A stretch of 64,000 nucleotides of DNA from Methylosinus sp. C49 (GCF_009936375.1 NZ_AP022334.1:186001-250000), one strand, 5' to 3'. Positions 40,642 through 50,258 are shown, counted from the first letter of the stretch. A program made the numbers and translations. Notes: generated by a model from the letters alone, not told the origin.

Positions 40642-43600
40642 TCAGCTCGGCGCATTGAACGAGAAGCTAGCGGGACCGCCGACATAAAGACCGAGCTGCG
40701 CGCCGTTTATCGGGGCGCCGTTATATGTCGCGCTGTCGACATAGAGATTGCGATCGGTGTCCGGCGAGAACCAATAGGCGTCGTTCAGAAAATCCACCGA
40801 TACGACGTGATTTCCAGCTCCCCAGTCGCCGAGAACGGAGATCGTGTCGGATGTTCCAGACGCATGGGACGACCACGCCGTCAGCATGTCGCCTATCTGA
40901 TTGCCGTCGACACTGATCGTATATTGCGCGTCGCCTTGCCATGCGTCTTCCGAAATATGCAGCGCCAAGGTGTCGGGGCCACTTCCGATCGTTTGGGTCG
41001 TATCCGTGACGGAAAAGCCGGCCGACCCGGCGGTCAAAAATGTCAGCTGCGAACCAGGAACCGACGTTCCATCATAGGTCGCCCCTTCGACATACAGATT
41101 TCTGTCCGTGCTCGGCGAGCCGCCATAGGCGTCATTTAGGAAGTCTAGGCTCACGGAGTGCGAACCCGGAGCCCAATTTCCGAAAACCGTGACCGTGTCG
41201 AACTGACCGTCGGCATGTGAAGACGACGCCGTGAGGACATCGCCGATCTGATTGCCATCCACGCTCACCGTGTATTGAGCGTCTCCCTGCCACGCATCTT
41301 CGGAGATTTGCAGAACCAGCGCATCGGTCCCGCTGCCGATCGAAATATGCGGACCTTCTTGGGAAGGGGGCAAAGCCCCGAATTTGAACGAGTTCTGTCC
41401 GAGGCTCGACGAATCCACACCTTTGAGCGTTATCGCATTCGCGGAATCGATCGTGATAATGGTATCGGCTCCAGATTGGCTGATCGCGGGGAGAAGATGC
41501 GCCCAATCGGCGAATAGCGCCTCATCGAATTGAAGGGTGTCGCTCGATGTGAAGCCATCGATGATGTCATGACCGAGAGCGCCGCCGCGGAACACGAACG
41601 TGTCGGAGCCTCTGCCCGAATAAAATCTATTGTCGTCACCATTGCCGATGACGGTCGCCGTTCCGTCTCCGAGATATACGGTGTCCAGCTTGGTCCCCGC
41701 AGCGATCGAGAGTCCTCGACCGTCAATGATGCTGTCGTGGCTCCCTGCGTTCAGATCCAAGAACACGGTCCCTGTTGTGGCGGCGACATTGATGACGTCG
41801 CTGTATCCGGAGCCTATCAGCGTGGAACGCGCCCCATTATTCGGATCGTAGAGAGCGCTTCCGACCGCGCCGGACAACTGGGCGAATTCATCGGTGTAGA
41901 CGAACACCTCATTGTTCGTGACATTCGTCTGCTCCATCGAAAATCTGACCGCGGTCACGACGGCCTGCGACGCGGCGCCGCTCGCGTCCGTCACGCTGAG
42001 CGTCCAATTCCCGGCAAATTTCTCGCCCCAATCGGCGACGGTTTCGAATGTATAATCGAAAGTCGTCGGCGTGAAATCATTCGCCGTGTCGGGGCCGAAT
42101 TGCGCCGCGTCGGCGGCTTGGCCGATCACAGATCCCGGCCTCGCCATGAGAGTGCTCGTGACGCCGGACGGCGATGTCAATGTAATGGTGAGATTGCTGC
42201 GAACGGCATTGGTGATCTCGACAAATACCTGTAGCGCGCCGAGCGTCAAATTGCTGGATGCGGTATATGTTGTCGAGAAAGTCCCGGAAGCGAGATTTCC
42301 GGAAACGGACATTTGTCCACTGCCGCCGTATGAAGTGTTACGGTCAGGGGAAGTCTGCCATGTCTCTGCGAGTCGAACAGCCGCGAGAGCGTCGACCTCG
42401 CCGAACCCGTAATCTGGACTGTAATGCAGTCCCCCGCCGTTCCAGTTCTTTGCTCCGTTGAAAGCCCATCCTGATCCCGCCGCGGCGCCGGCGATAAAAG
42501 GATTCGTATCGCCTGGGTCGACCTTTCTCGCCGAATAGGCGAGGATTTCTTGGACATCCTGCCAGTTGAGCGTTGGATTGGCTTGCAACATGTCGGCGAC
42601 GATGCCCGAGACGATCGGCGCGGCGAAGGACGTTCCCTGCGCCGTTTGGATCGAGGCGCCGAAACGCTGCCCATATTCATTCGTATAGGTTACGCCATCG
42701 GACGAGATGTCATTCGCAGGAGCGGAAACCAGTATGGAATAGCCTGCGTTGCTGAACGGCGCTCCCGAAACATGCAATGTCGAAAGATCGCTCACGGCGT
42801 TGATGCCGCCGACGGTGATTTCGTAAGGCGAATTCGTGAGTTCGAAGTCATTGGTGTTCCCGCCGCTCGCTCGGTTGTTTCCTGCCGCGACGACGACAAT
42901 CGTTCCCAAGGGCGTTCCATAATACCCGCGGTCGGGGTCGTCATATGGCCGCCCCCGTTCTATGGCGTTTTGGAGAGCCTCGGTTTCGGTGGGGCCGCCG
43001 CCGGACAAGGAGATATCATAGAAGGGCCGGGTTATGCCGAAACTGTTGTTGGCGACATCATAGAGTGACCAGTCGAGAAGATTGATCAAGTTCAACGGAG
43101 CCGGCCCGACAGGGCCGACGTACTCGCTGTAAATCGTCGCACCAGGCGCCACACCGACCGCTCCCTCGCCGTCGATCGCGGCCCCGATGACGCCCGCGAC
43201 CAGCGTCGCATGGGTTCCGATTTGATCGGTCCCCGAGGCGCCCTCGATATGATTTGAACCGCCGGCGTTGACTGCCAGATCGGGATTGGAGAAATCGACA
43301 TTGCCTGAGAGGTCGAAGACGCCGACCTTGACGCCGGCGCCGGTATACTCGTTGAGGATCGGAAGGACATTCGCGGCCTGCAAGAACCATTCGTCGTCGA
43401 AAAGCGGATCGGTGGGCTGCGACGGGACATTCAAATAGACGGTCGCCGCCATCTCCGCCGTATCGGTCGTGCCGAGCTGGGCGACCGGAAGGCCATTTCG
43501 ACCATCGCTGTCCTGCACATGGTAGCGAAAGCTCATCACTCCCGTAAAGCTTGCCGCTGGGGTGAAGGTGACAGTCGACCCGTCCGCGCTCAGCGCGACG

Positions 43601-46600
43601 ACGCCGCCTCTCGCCTGTCCATTCGCGCCGCGCCCGATCGCGTTTCCGTCCTTGTCCACGAGCTCGCGGATTGTTAGCGTCTTCCCCGCATAGTCGAGAT
43701 CATTGGCCAGGAGCCTGGAAGCGGCGATCACATATTGGCCCGAGCCGTTGATCGTCGCGTCACTGCTACGGCCGACGTTCAACTTGTCGACGACCGGCAT
43801 GCCGAAGGCATCTGTGACGTCGATTTGCGCGATATCTGAGAAATCGAGCGCGTCCACATCTTTCATCGTGACGGCGCCGTCGCCGTCCTGATTGCCGATA
43901 TTCGTGACGGTAACGGAGCCGTCGGCATTGTGCGTGAGCGTGTAGTCGGCGTAGCTGCCATGGAGTCCGAGCACGGAGAAGCCGCTTGCATTGCCGACCA
44001 CGGTCATCGTCCCGGAACCGGCATAGACCAGCGTATTGTTCGTTCCGAGCACGACGATGTCATTGCCCGGACCTCCATAGATGACATCGCTATTTGGCGC
44101 GCCATTGGTCGTTCCAGAACCGCCATAGATGACGTCATTGCCGCTGCCGGCGTGAATGACCGAGCCACCGTCGCCGGCTTTGATCAAATCGTCACCGGTT
44201 CCGCCTGACAATGCATCATGCGCGGTGCCGCCGATGATAATGTTGTTGCCCGACCCGCCCTGGATGAAGACGTTCCACGTCGTTCCGGACGCATTGAAGA
44301 CGCCGTCGCCCGCTCCGCCCACGACCTCCTGGAGATTGGCCGACGCGAGATCGATCGTGATCGGATTGGCGTCGTCCACCTGGGCGATGTTGAAGCCCGT
44401 CCCGCCATGGACGATCGTCCGCGAATTGATGAGAAACACCGTGTTCCCGGCGCCGCCGGTCAGCGTGTCGGCGCCGCTGCCGCCGCCGAGCCAATAGGAG
44501 CCAGTGTCGCCCGCCGCGACGGTGATCGTGTCGTTCTGATCGGAGCTGAAAATCCCTGTCGCGCTGCTCTGTATCACGACGGTCTGAGTCGTGTTATCGA
44601 AGAGCTGGCCATTCGACAGCGTATAGGAATGCGCCGATGCATTCCGGGAGATGAAGCTCTCCGTCGACGGCGAGAATACCGGAACTTCTTCCAGATCGGC
44701 GCCGGCAAAGTCGGAGTGCACATAGGTCAAATTATAAGTCGGCGCGGGCGTCGACCGCACGATGACGCCACCGCTCGTTGCAATCATTTGATCGCCGAGA
44801 CTGTTGCCAGAAAGGTCGACGTCGGCAGCCTGGCCTGTCGAGCCGTCGCTTCTCGTATAGGTCGTGGTATAACGGAGCGCTCCTCCGGCCGAAGCGGCGC
44901 CAGAAGCCGCGCCGGTGAGGCCAATCGATGTGACGCCGAGCTGAGACAAGGTCTTCAGCTCGCCGGAATCCGTAACGCCGTCGTGATTGTCGTCCTGCCA
45001 GACGACGACTTCGCTCCAATAGCTGGCGCCCGTGCGTGAATCGATTTTCGAGGTCGCCGCCGAAAAAACCGTCGTCGATGTCGACAGAGACGCCAGAGCA
45101 GCCAATCCATTGGCGTATCGATAGCCCGAGGCTCTTCCGTACCAATTCGTGTCGTGGAACCAGCCGTTATTGAAGTCCTGCGAGAACAGCTCGGTGATAT
45201 CGTCGATCTTGCCATTGCCGTTGAGATCGAGCGCCAGAATGCCGGTTCCCGGCGCGACCCAGCTGGTCGCGTGCAGCTCGCCGTCGGCTGTGATCGGCGC
45301 CGAGACCTGCGGCGTTCCGTAGACCACGCTGGTGTTGAAATAGACGGGATCGTCGAGCCAACTCGTTGTCGCCACGCCGGCTCCCGAGAGATCGAGGACC
45401 AACGGATCGGTGTTCTGCCACGAGCCCGACTGGGCCGAGGCGTCGTTGCCGGTCAGATCATATTTGACGCCATCTACCGTGATGGAGACAATTCTCGCTC
45501 CGTAATCGCTGCTGCGCAGGCTCTGCGACCGCGCGACCGGGCTCTGCGCGCCAGGCCGATAGCCGCCCGTGACGATGCTCGAAGGTGAGCTATTGGCGAC
45601 GCCATTCTCATTTGCATTCGGAAAGACCACTTCGATATCGGGGCCGGCGACAAGGAGCCCGCCTGCAACTACACCCGAGGGGTCAGAGACAAAGGGCAGC
45701 TGGCCGAGCGGCACAGAGCCGAGATTCACGACATTGACGCCGGTCAGCCATTGGTTGGAGACGGGGCCGGTGGGGGTGTAGACGGGGATATTCGCGCTGA
45801 CGGAGCTGGCGAGCGCATTCGCCCTAGCGCTGTCGGACGAGAAGCCGCCGCTCGTCGAGAAGCCAATGAAGCCGACTCCGGTGGAGGTGATCTGGCCGCT
45901 GGAGTTGAAGTAGTAATTCGTGCCCAAACTGCCGTTCGTCGAACCAACACGGATGACGCTCGGATCGACCTGGATATCTGTCGCTTCGAATGTCGTTAGG
46001 CTGAAGCCTGGAACTCCTTTGACAAGGAAGATATTGCCAGTGCCGTCCACAGTTGTCTTGCTGCCAATTTCGAATGTAAGCAATGCATTGCTCAAATTGA
46101 CGATGTCACCGACTCCGGAGACATCAGCCAACACGTCGCCAGTAGCCTGAAACACAGTTACTTGCTTAAATGCAAATGTCTCATCTGAATTCAAGCCAAC
46201 ATTAGTCTCAATTATGCTCCCATCAGGATATCTTATCTCTTGCCAAACTTCATTTCCTGCGGCATCCGAATTTGTAGTTACCTGGATATTACTTTGTGTG
46301 TCTTGATTTACTTGGTATGTGCCTCCTTGGTCTAACGCATCGTTTGTTCTGTTACCATCAAATCTGCGCGCAGCTCCGTTTCCAAAGGAAATCCCGGGAG
46401 GATTGGAGGTTGTTCCAGAACGCCAAACCACGCCTCCATTTGAAAATGTTAGCTGATCCCCCTCAGGTGCAGGAATAACCTGAGAATTATTATCATAAAT
46501 TCCTTTTGTAATAAGAACATTGGACGCCTCCATCTCCTTTTCAGCCTGAGTGGTGTTTTTCATCACCACGTTCTCGTCTGGGTCCATTCCTCGAGCGAAA

Positions 46601-46974
46601 GGACGCGGGTTCTTTGCATTTGGCGCGGTAGCATGCATCATTTCATGCGTGTACTCATCAAGAAACGTCGCAACACGGAAATTTGCCGTATTATTCTGAC
46701 TCTCTAACAAAGGCGTTCGCGCCGTCGATATAAATATATCCCAACTATGGCCGTCTGCATCAATTGATGAATACGCATACCGCTTTTGGTTATCTACAAA
46801 GATCACGTTTATATTAGTAAATTTATTGAAAAGAGAAACCTCATTTGATCTAAATGTTTCCGATTTTTGGATAGCAGTAGCTATATCCGTCGCAGCACCA
46901 TTTTCATTATTTGAACCACCAACTGGTCCACCAAATATATTGTATGAGTGTCCATTGATTGTGAATTGTGTCAT
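40642..46974 (-). CDS. Giant secreted RTX/subtilisin protease with HEMMH, P domain and CBM-like repeats
   Basis: 2110 residues; ATG 46974 with AAGAAGGAAG ribosome site. Order: an AT-rich N-terminal region with HEMMH (110-114), a possible zinc-protease site; PLVLDLSGAG and Ca-binding LDLNGNGKIDD (~525-590) as in RTX proteins; glycine/aspartate repeats (~830-980, GGTGDDLIKAGDGG); a cadherin-like domain (~1060-1165); an S8 subtilisin domain with D1221, H1255, N1366 and S1449 (GTSFAAPIVSG); a P/proprotein-convertase domain (~1555-1690); a further RTX-like stretch; and two ~115-residue repeats (ISEDAWQGDAQYTVSVDGNQ) like xylan-binding CBM60 modules. No N-terminal signal peptide, so type I export is expected. 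Confidence 0.85.
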   Translation of the reverse strand: MTQFTINGHSYNIFGGPVGGSNNENGAATDIATAIQKSETFRSNEVSLFNKFTNINVIFVDNQKRYAYSSIDADGHSWDIFISTARTPLLESQNNTANFRVATFLDEYTHEMMHATAPNAKNPRPFARGMDPDENVVMKNTTQAEKEMEASNVLITKGIYDNNSQVIPAPEGDQLTFSNGGVVWRSGTTSNPPGISFGNGAARRFDGNRTNDALDQGGTYQVNQDTQSNIQVTTNSDAAGNEVWQEIRYPDGSIIETNVGLNSDETFAFKQVTVFQATGDVLADVSGVGDIVNLSNALLTFEIGSKTTVDGTGNIFLVKGVPGFSLTTFEATDIQVDPSVIRVGSTNGSLGTNYYFNSSGQITSTGVGFIGFSTSGGFSSDSARANALASSVSANIPVYTPTGPVSNQWLTGVNVVNLGSVPLGQLPFVSDPSGVVAGGLLVAGPDIEVVFPNANENGVANSSPSSIVTGGYRPGAQSPVARSQSLRSSDYGARIVSITVDGVKYDLTGNDASAQSGSWQNTDPLVLDLSGAGVATTSWLDDPVYFNTSVVYGTPQVSAPITADGELHATSWVAPGTGILALDLNGNGKIDDITELFSQDFNNGWFHDTNWYGRASGYRYANGLAALASLSTSTTVFSAATSKIDSRTGASYWSEVVVWQDDNHDGVTDSGELKTLSQLGVTSIGLTGAASGAASAGGALRYTTTYTRSDGSTGQAADVDLSGNSLGDQMIATSGGVIVRSTPAPTYNLTYVHSDFAGADLEEVPVFSPSTESFISRNASAHSYTLSNGQLFDNTTQTVVIQSSATGIFSSDQNDTITVAAGDTGSYWLGGGSGADTLTGGAGNTVFLINSRTIVHGGTGFNIAQVDDANPITIDLASANLQEVVGGAGDGVFNASGTTWNVFIQGGSGNNIIIGGTAHDALSGGTGDDLIKAGDGGSVIHAGSGNDVIYGGSGTTNGAPNSDVIYGGPGNDIVVLGTNNTLVYAGSGTMTVVGNASGFSVLGLHGSYADYTLTHNADGSVTVTNIGNQDGDGAVTMKDVDALDFSDIAQIDVTDAFGMPVVDKLNVGRSSDATINGSGQYVIAASRLLANDLDYAGKTLTIRELVDKDGNAIGRGANGQARGGVVALSADGSTVTFTPAASFTGVMSFRYHVQDSDGRNGLPVAQLGTTDTAEMAATVYLNVPSQPTDPLFDDEWFLQAANVLPILNEYTGAGVKVGVFDLSGNVDFSNPDLAVNAGGSNHIEGASGTDQIGTHATLVAGVIGAAIDGEGAVGVAPGATIYSEYVGPVGPAPLNLINLLDWSLYDVANNSFGITRPFYDISLSGGGPTETEALQNAIERGRPYDDPDRGYYGTPLGTIVVVAAGNNRASGGNTNDFELTNSPYEITVGGINAVSDLSTLHVSGAPFSNAGYSILVSAPANDISSDGVTYTNEYGQRFGASIQTAQGTSFAAPIVSGIVADMLQANPTLNWQDVQEILAYSARKVDPGDTNPFIAGAAAGSGWAFNGAKNWNGGGLHYSPDYGFGEVDALAAVRLAETWQTSPDRNTSYGGSGQMSVSGNLASGTFSTTYTASSNLTLGALQVFVEITNAVRSNLTITLTSPSGVTSTLMARPGSVIGQAADAAQFGPDTANDFTPTTFDYTFETVADWGEKFAGNWTLSVTDASGAASQAVVTAVRFSMEQTNVTNNEVFVYTDEFAQLSGAVGSALYDPNNGARSTLIGSGYSDVINVAATTGTVFLDLNAGSHDSIIDGRGLSIAAGTKLDTVYLGDGTATVIGNGDDNRFYSGRGSDTFVFRGGALGHDIIDGFTSSDTLQFDEALFADWAHLLPAISQSGADTIITIDSANAITLKGVDSSSLGQNSFKFGALPPSQEGPHISIGSGTDALVLQISEDAWQGDAQYTVSVDGNQIGDVLTASSSHADGQFDTVTVFGNWAPGSHSVSLDFLNDAYGGSPSTDRNLYVEGATYDGTSVPGSQLTFLTAGSAGFSVTDTTQTIGSGPDTLALHISEDAWQGDAQYTISVDGNQIGDMLTAWSSHASGTSDTISVLGDWGAGNHVVSVDFLNDAYWFSPDTDRNLYVDSATYNGAPINGAQLGLYVGGPASFSFNAPS

Positions 46975-47014
46975 TACTTGTCTTCCTTCTTTTAATCGCG
47001 CGAGTCATTTATAT

Positions 47015-47545
47015 TTAAAAAAAGTTAATCATTCCGCTACCAAATATTGAAACAAATATGACCCTGCCGCCGTCTCTAAATTTAATGAGACGAAAAAGGC
47101 GGCCTTTCCTATCATGCCGCAGCTCCTCTTTTATATTTATGATGCTATCGCACCACACCGTAGCAAATATGTCGTTATCTATTGTATTTATATTTATAAT
47201 ATATGGGCACTTAGAATCTGTACACACAAACTTGCCGCGTGGGCGGTAAATATATATCTTTGTATTAGTCGTTTCAATTTCATCATAATATAGCTCTATT
47301 TCTTCTATATCAATAGTATTAAAAAGAAAGGCCATCTGACGCTCAACGTTCGTCGGAATATCGTGCACTTTGATCTTTTCTGCCCCCCAATAACCTGTAT
47401 CATGGAATGAATACGTGGGAGTCGATGAAAGGCATATGGCAGCTCCTGTGAGCACTCCGATCAGCCGCGGCACAGCGTAACGCCAAACTGCCCCAACGAA
47501 ACTGACCTTGCCTTCTTCGCACGACCGAGCAATCGGCAGACCCAT
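47015..47545 (-). CDS. Small exported protein upstream of RTX protease, unknown
   Basis: 176 residues, no family recognised. A hydrophobic segment (RLIGVLTGAAICLSSTPTYS, ~27-46) looks like a signal peptide or anchor. The mature part has three Cys (VCTDSKCPY and VWCDS). It lies 40 bp upstream of the RTX protease on the same strand and shares its AT-rich composition, so the two are probably one operon. Possible roles are protease inhibitor, chaperone or surface partner; none is shown by sequence. Confidence 0.6.
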   Translation of the reverse strand: MGLPIARSCEEGKVSFVGAVWRYAVPRLIGVLTGAAICLSSTPTYSFHDTGYWGAEKIKVHDIPTNVERQMAFLFNTIDIEEIELYYDEIETTNTKIYIYRPRGKFVCTDSKCPYIININTIDNDIFATVWCDSIINIKEELRHDRKGRLFRLIKFRDGGRVIFVSIFGSGMINFF

Positions 47546-47742
47546 GGGAAGTGTCCTTTATAGCTTTCGAGTCGCCTCGGGCTCTTCCGTCACCGAGCTA
47601 ATCTCCCTATAGATGGAGTCTATCCATATAGATGCACGGCGCAACCCCAACGCGATATGTTTTCGGATTTTATTTCGACGATCACCCGCCGGGACACCCG
47701 AGCCATTCCGCTATCGAACCACCGCTTTATTGAATCGACTAG

Positions 47743-48777
47743 CAGGCTGTTGAAAAAGTCGCTGGCTCTCGAAATCTCGATGTGATTCAGTCATCTCGTG
47801 ACTGCGAGGGATGAGCCATGCGGGGCGGGGACGGGCGATCGGGGTCGCTTTTCAGTTACGTCGATCTCGAGGCGCGAGTGGGCAAGAACCATCCGCTCCG
47901 GACGATCCGTCAGCTCGTCAACGAGGCCCTGTCGGGGCTGGAGAAAGAGTTTTCCGCGCTCTATTCACCGATGGGCCGGCCGTCGACTCCGCCGGAGAAG
48001 CTGCTGCGGGCGATGCTGCTGCAAGCGTTTTATTCGATCCGCTCGGAGCGCCAGCTCATGGATCGGCTGGAGTTCGACCTGCTGTTCCGCTGGTTCGTGG
48101 GGCTGGGGATCGACGACGCGGTTTGGGATCATTCGACGTTCTCGAAGAACCGCGACCGCCTGCTCGAAGGCGACATCGCCGTGAAGTTCCTGAACGCCAT
48201 TCTGGCGCAGCCGCGGGTGAAGCGACTGCTGAGCACCGACCATTTTTCGGTCGACGGCACGCTCGTGCAGGCTTGGGCGTCGATGAAAAGCTTCAAGTCG
48301 AAAGACGGAGCGAACGAGCCGCAGCCGGACGAAGGCGGCGGTCGCAACAAGGAAGCGGATTTCCACGGCGAAAAACGTTCGAACGAGACGCATGCGTCGA
48401 CGACCGACCCCGAGGCGCGGATCTATCGCAAAGGGCCGGGCAAGGAGGCGAAACTCTGCTTCATGGGCCATGCGCTGATGGAGAACCGGCATGCGCTTTT
48501 CGTCGGCGCCTGTCTGACACCGGCGGACGGCCACGCCGAGCGCATCGCGGCGCTTCACATGATCGAGCCCCACGCCGATCGGCCGAGGCCAATCACGCTG
48601 GGCGCCGACAAGGGCTATGACGCCGAGGACTTCGTCAACGAATTGCGCGCGATGAAGGTGACGCCGCATGTCGCGCAAAACAACAATGGACGCGCCTCGG
48701 CGATCGACGGACGCACGACGCGCAATGAGGGCTACGCCATCAGCCAACGTATCCGCAAGAAGATCGAAGAGAAATAG
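47743..48777 (+). mobile_element. IS5/IS1182-type element, right end missing
   Basis: The left end CAGGCTGTTGAAAAAGTC at 47743 is followed by the transposase. The element stops at 48777 where it runs into a truncated chromosomal-type gene on the other strand. A second partial copy is at 34285. Confidence 0.7.
47818..48777 (+). pseudogene. IS5/IS1182-type DDE transposase, C-terminus truncated
   Basis: 319 codons: YVDLEARVGKNHPLRTIRQL, MLLQAFYSIRSERQLMDRLE, FSVDGTLVQAWASMKSF (D), TLGADKGYDAEDFVNEL (D) and NNNGRASAIDGRTTRNEGYA, to RIRKKIEEK. The 34-kb copy continues FDWIKTVAG and on for ~40 residues that are absent here. It lacks the very end of the catalytic domain and is probably inactive. 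Confidence 0.8.
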
Positions 48778-48779
48778 CC

Positions 48780-49190
48780 CAGATGTCGAGGATCATGCGG
48801 TCGAAATCCGGCTCGATCGAGTCCTGCGATCACGGCGTAACGAAGCCGCCGACGATATTCCGAGTCGTCGTAGTTCGGCCCGCCGGATACAGTCACAACC
48901 AGCGGGATCGTATCTGCGTCAAGCTTGGGCGATGATCCGGCCGGAAGAGCTCGCGTGCACTCCGATTTTGCGTTTCGCGCTTGCGCAATGGCGGAGAACG
49001 GGTCCTGCCACAGTCGCGCGTCAGCCTGCGGGGCAGCCTCGCGGATCGCCATCTCGCTTGAGCTCGGACGCGAAGGCAGCAGCGGCGCTTCGCGATAGAT
49101 GAAGGCCGCACCGGTCATGACGAGCGCGACGACGATCAAGCCATTGCCGGCGAGAGCGCCGCCCTGCGGCCTACTTTCGTTCTCGGTCAT
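48780..49190 (-). pseudogene. N-terminal piece of a membrane-anchored unknown protein
   Basis: From ATG 49190: a transmembrane helix (GLIVVALVMTGAAFIY) and then a soluble start (RLWQDPFSAIAQARNAK; VVTVSGGPNYDDSEYRRRLR; YAVIAGLDRAGFRPHDPRHL). It runs into the IS5-type element after GYF. I cannot name the family. The missing remainder is not found elsewhere in the window. Confidence 0.5.
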
Positions 49191-49261
49191 GGGCGAACTC
49201 CCATCTTCGCTGTCGCGACGGGGGCCAGATAATTCGCTCTCCCTGAGTGTCGAGCCCTATC

Positions 49262-49640
49262 GAGCGGGCTCTGTCGCGAATTTTTCTCGCGGGTCGGTGG
49301 GGGCTATGATCGCCGGGCGTGGGGGCAGGCGGAATTGTGGGATGATCGATTTCAAGGGCAGCCATTTCGAACGCGACCTGATCCTCTGGGGCGTCCGCTG
49401 GTATGTGGCTATCCGATGAGCTACCGTTAACTCGAGGAAATGATGGAAGAGCGAGGCGTCGACGTCGACCATTCCACGCTCAACCGCTGGGTCGTCAAGT
49501 ATGCGCCTTTGCTGGAGAAACAGTTCCGTGCTCGCAAGCGCGCGATCGGATCCAGCTGGCGTCTCGATGAGACCTACGTGAAAGTCAGAGGCTGCTGAAA
49601 ATACGTGTATCGGGCGGTCGACAAGGCAGGCGTGCTCTTG
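49262..49640 (+). pseudogene. IS6-family left end and transposase remnant
   Basis: The terminal repeat GGGCTCTGTCGCGAATTTTT is followed by an ATG frame MIDFKGSHFERDLILWGVRW, close to the intact 33-kb copy. A frameshift lies near 49410, a stop after TYVKVRGC, and homology ends about 49640 at VDKAG. It abuts an integrase fragment on the opposite strand. Confidence 0.85.
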
Positions 49641-49786
49641 ATCATCATGTTGACGCTCTGGGGATCGAGCGCGGCGGCGCTGATGTTGCACCACTTGTCG
49701 ATCGATCGAAACAGCGGGCCGGCGTCGATTTTCGCGTAGGCCAGCCAAGCGCGCAACGCATCGACGGGCCGACCAACAACCAACAC
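49640..49786 (-). pseudogene. Tyrosine recombinase (integrase) fragment
   Basis: The frame VVGRPVDALRAWLAYAKIDA, GPLFRSIDKW and AAALDPQSVNMMIK matches the middle of plasmid/phage-type tyrosine recombinases. The catalytic RHRY half is missing because the IS6 remnant cuts it. A different integrase end is at 61.8 kb. Confidence 0.6.
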
Positions 49787-49799
49787 ACTTGCAATCCAT

Positions 49800-49884
49800 C
49801 TCTATTGTGGAATGTCACACGCTCGACCGAGCCGACGAGCGTTTCCCGCGAGGCTCCGCTCTGCGGAGGCTGCTCACTCTTCAT
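49800..49884 (-). pseudogene. RecD-like helicase N-terminal fragment
   Basis: The ATG at 49884 opens MKSEQPPQSGASRETLVGSV and ERVTFHN, the start of RecD2/TraA-like ATP-dependent helicases as I know them. Homology stops there, where integrase sequence begins. It is only ~28 codons long, so the assignment is tentative. Confidence 0.45.
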
Positions 49885-50164
49885 GGCGGGGCTCCGGCGC
49901 TTCCGAGGGCTTATGGCCGCTCGATAATCTGACCGTCGCCATTAGAGGCTGCGCCGCGGGCGAGGCGTCGACGACGCGATATTCGACCCCGCAGCGCCGA
50001 ACCGCGCCGTTCCGGCGGCGCAGCCCGTCGCCCACATAGGCGCGCGCCTCGTCCTCCGATCCGAATTCGCGCGCGAATGTTCGGCCCCGGCAGCCGATCC
50101 GGCCGAAGGAGACGCGCACGATCCAGGCTCCGAACAGATCGCTCGGCGACGGGACTGGAACGAA
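49874..50164 (-). CDS. WGR-domain-like protein, probably truncated at the N-terminus
   Basis: The reading PSDLFGAWIVRVSFGRIGCR, then GRTFAREFGSEDEARAYVGD and RRCGVEYRVV follows the WGR domain pattern (here FGR instead of WGR). WGR domains bind nucleic acids and are common as small proteins on rhizobial plasmids. The frame is open through to 49874. Its beginning is fused to the start of a DUF1612-type gene in another frame, so it is likely a fragment. Confidence 0.5.
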   Translation of the reverse strand, partial: FVPVPSPSDLFGAWIVRVSFGRIGCRGRTFAREFGSEDEARAYVGDGLRRRNGAVRRCGVEYRVVDASPAAQPLMATVRLSSGHKPSEAPEPRHEE

Positions 50165-50258
50165 GCCGCTCGTCGAAACGCGCGAGGGCGTCGGACGCGC
50201 TCTCGAAGGGCGCTTGCAGGCGCTCGAATGGAACAGAGGCGGGAAGAGCTAGTCCCAT
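50165..50258 (-). pseudogene. DUF1612-type (RHE_PE00001-like) N-terminal piece, left copy
   Basis: ATG 50258 opens MGLALPASVPFERLQAPFES and ASDALARFDERLRSSPV, the start of a rhizobial plasmid protein family (DUF1612 with a C-terminal HTH). It ends after ~30 codons in WGR-gene sequence. A homologous start on the opposite strand is at 60337. Confidence 0.55.
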
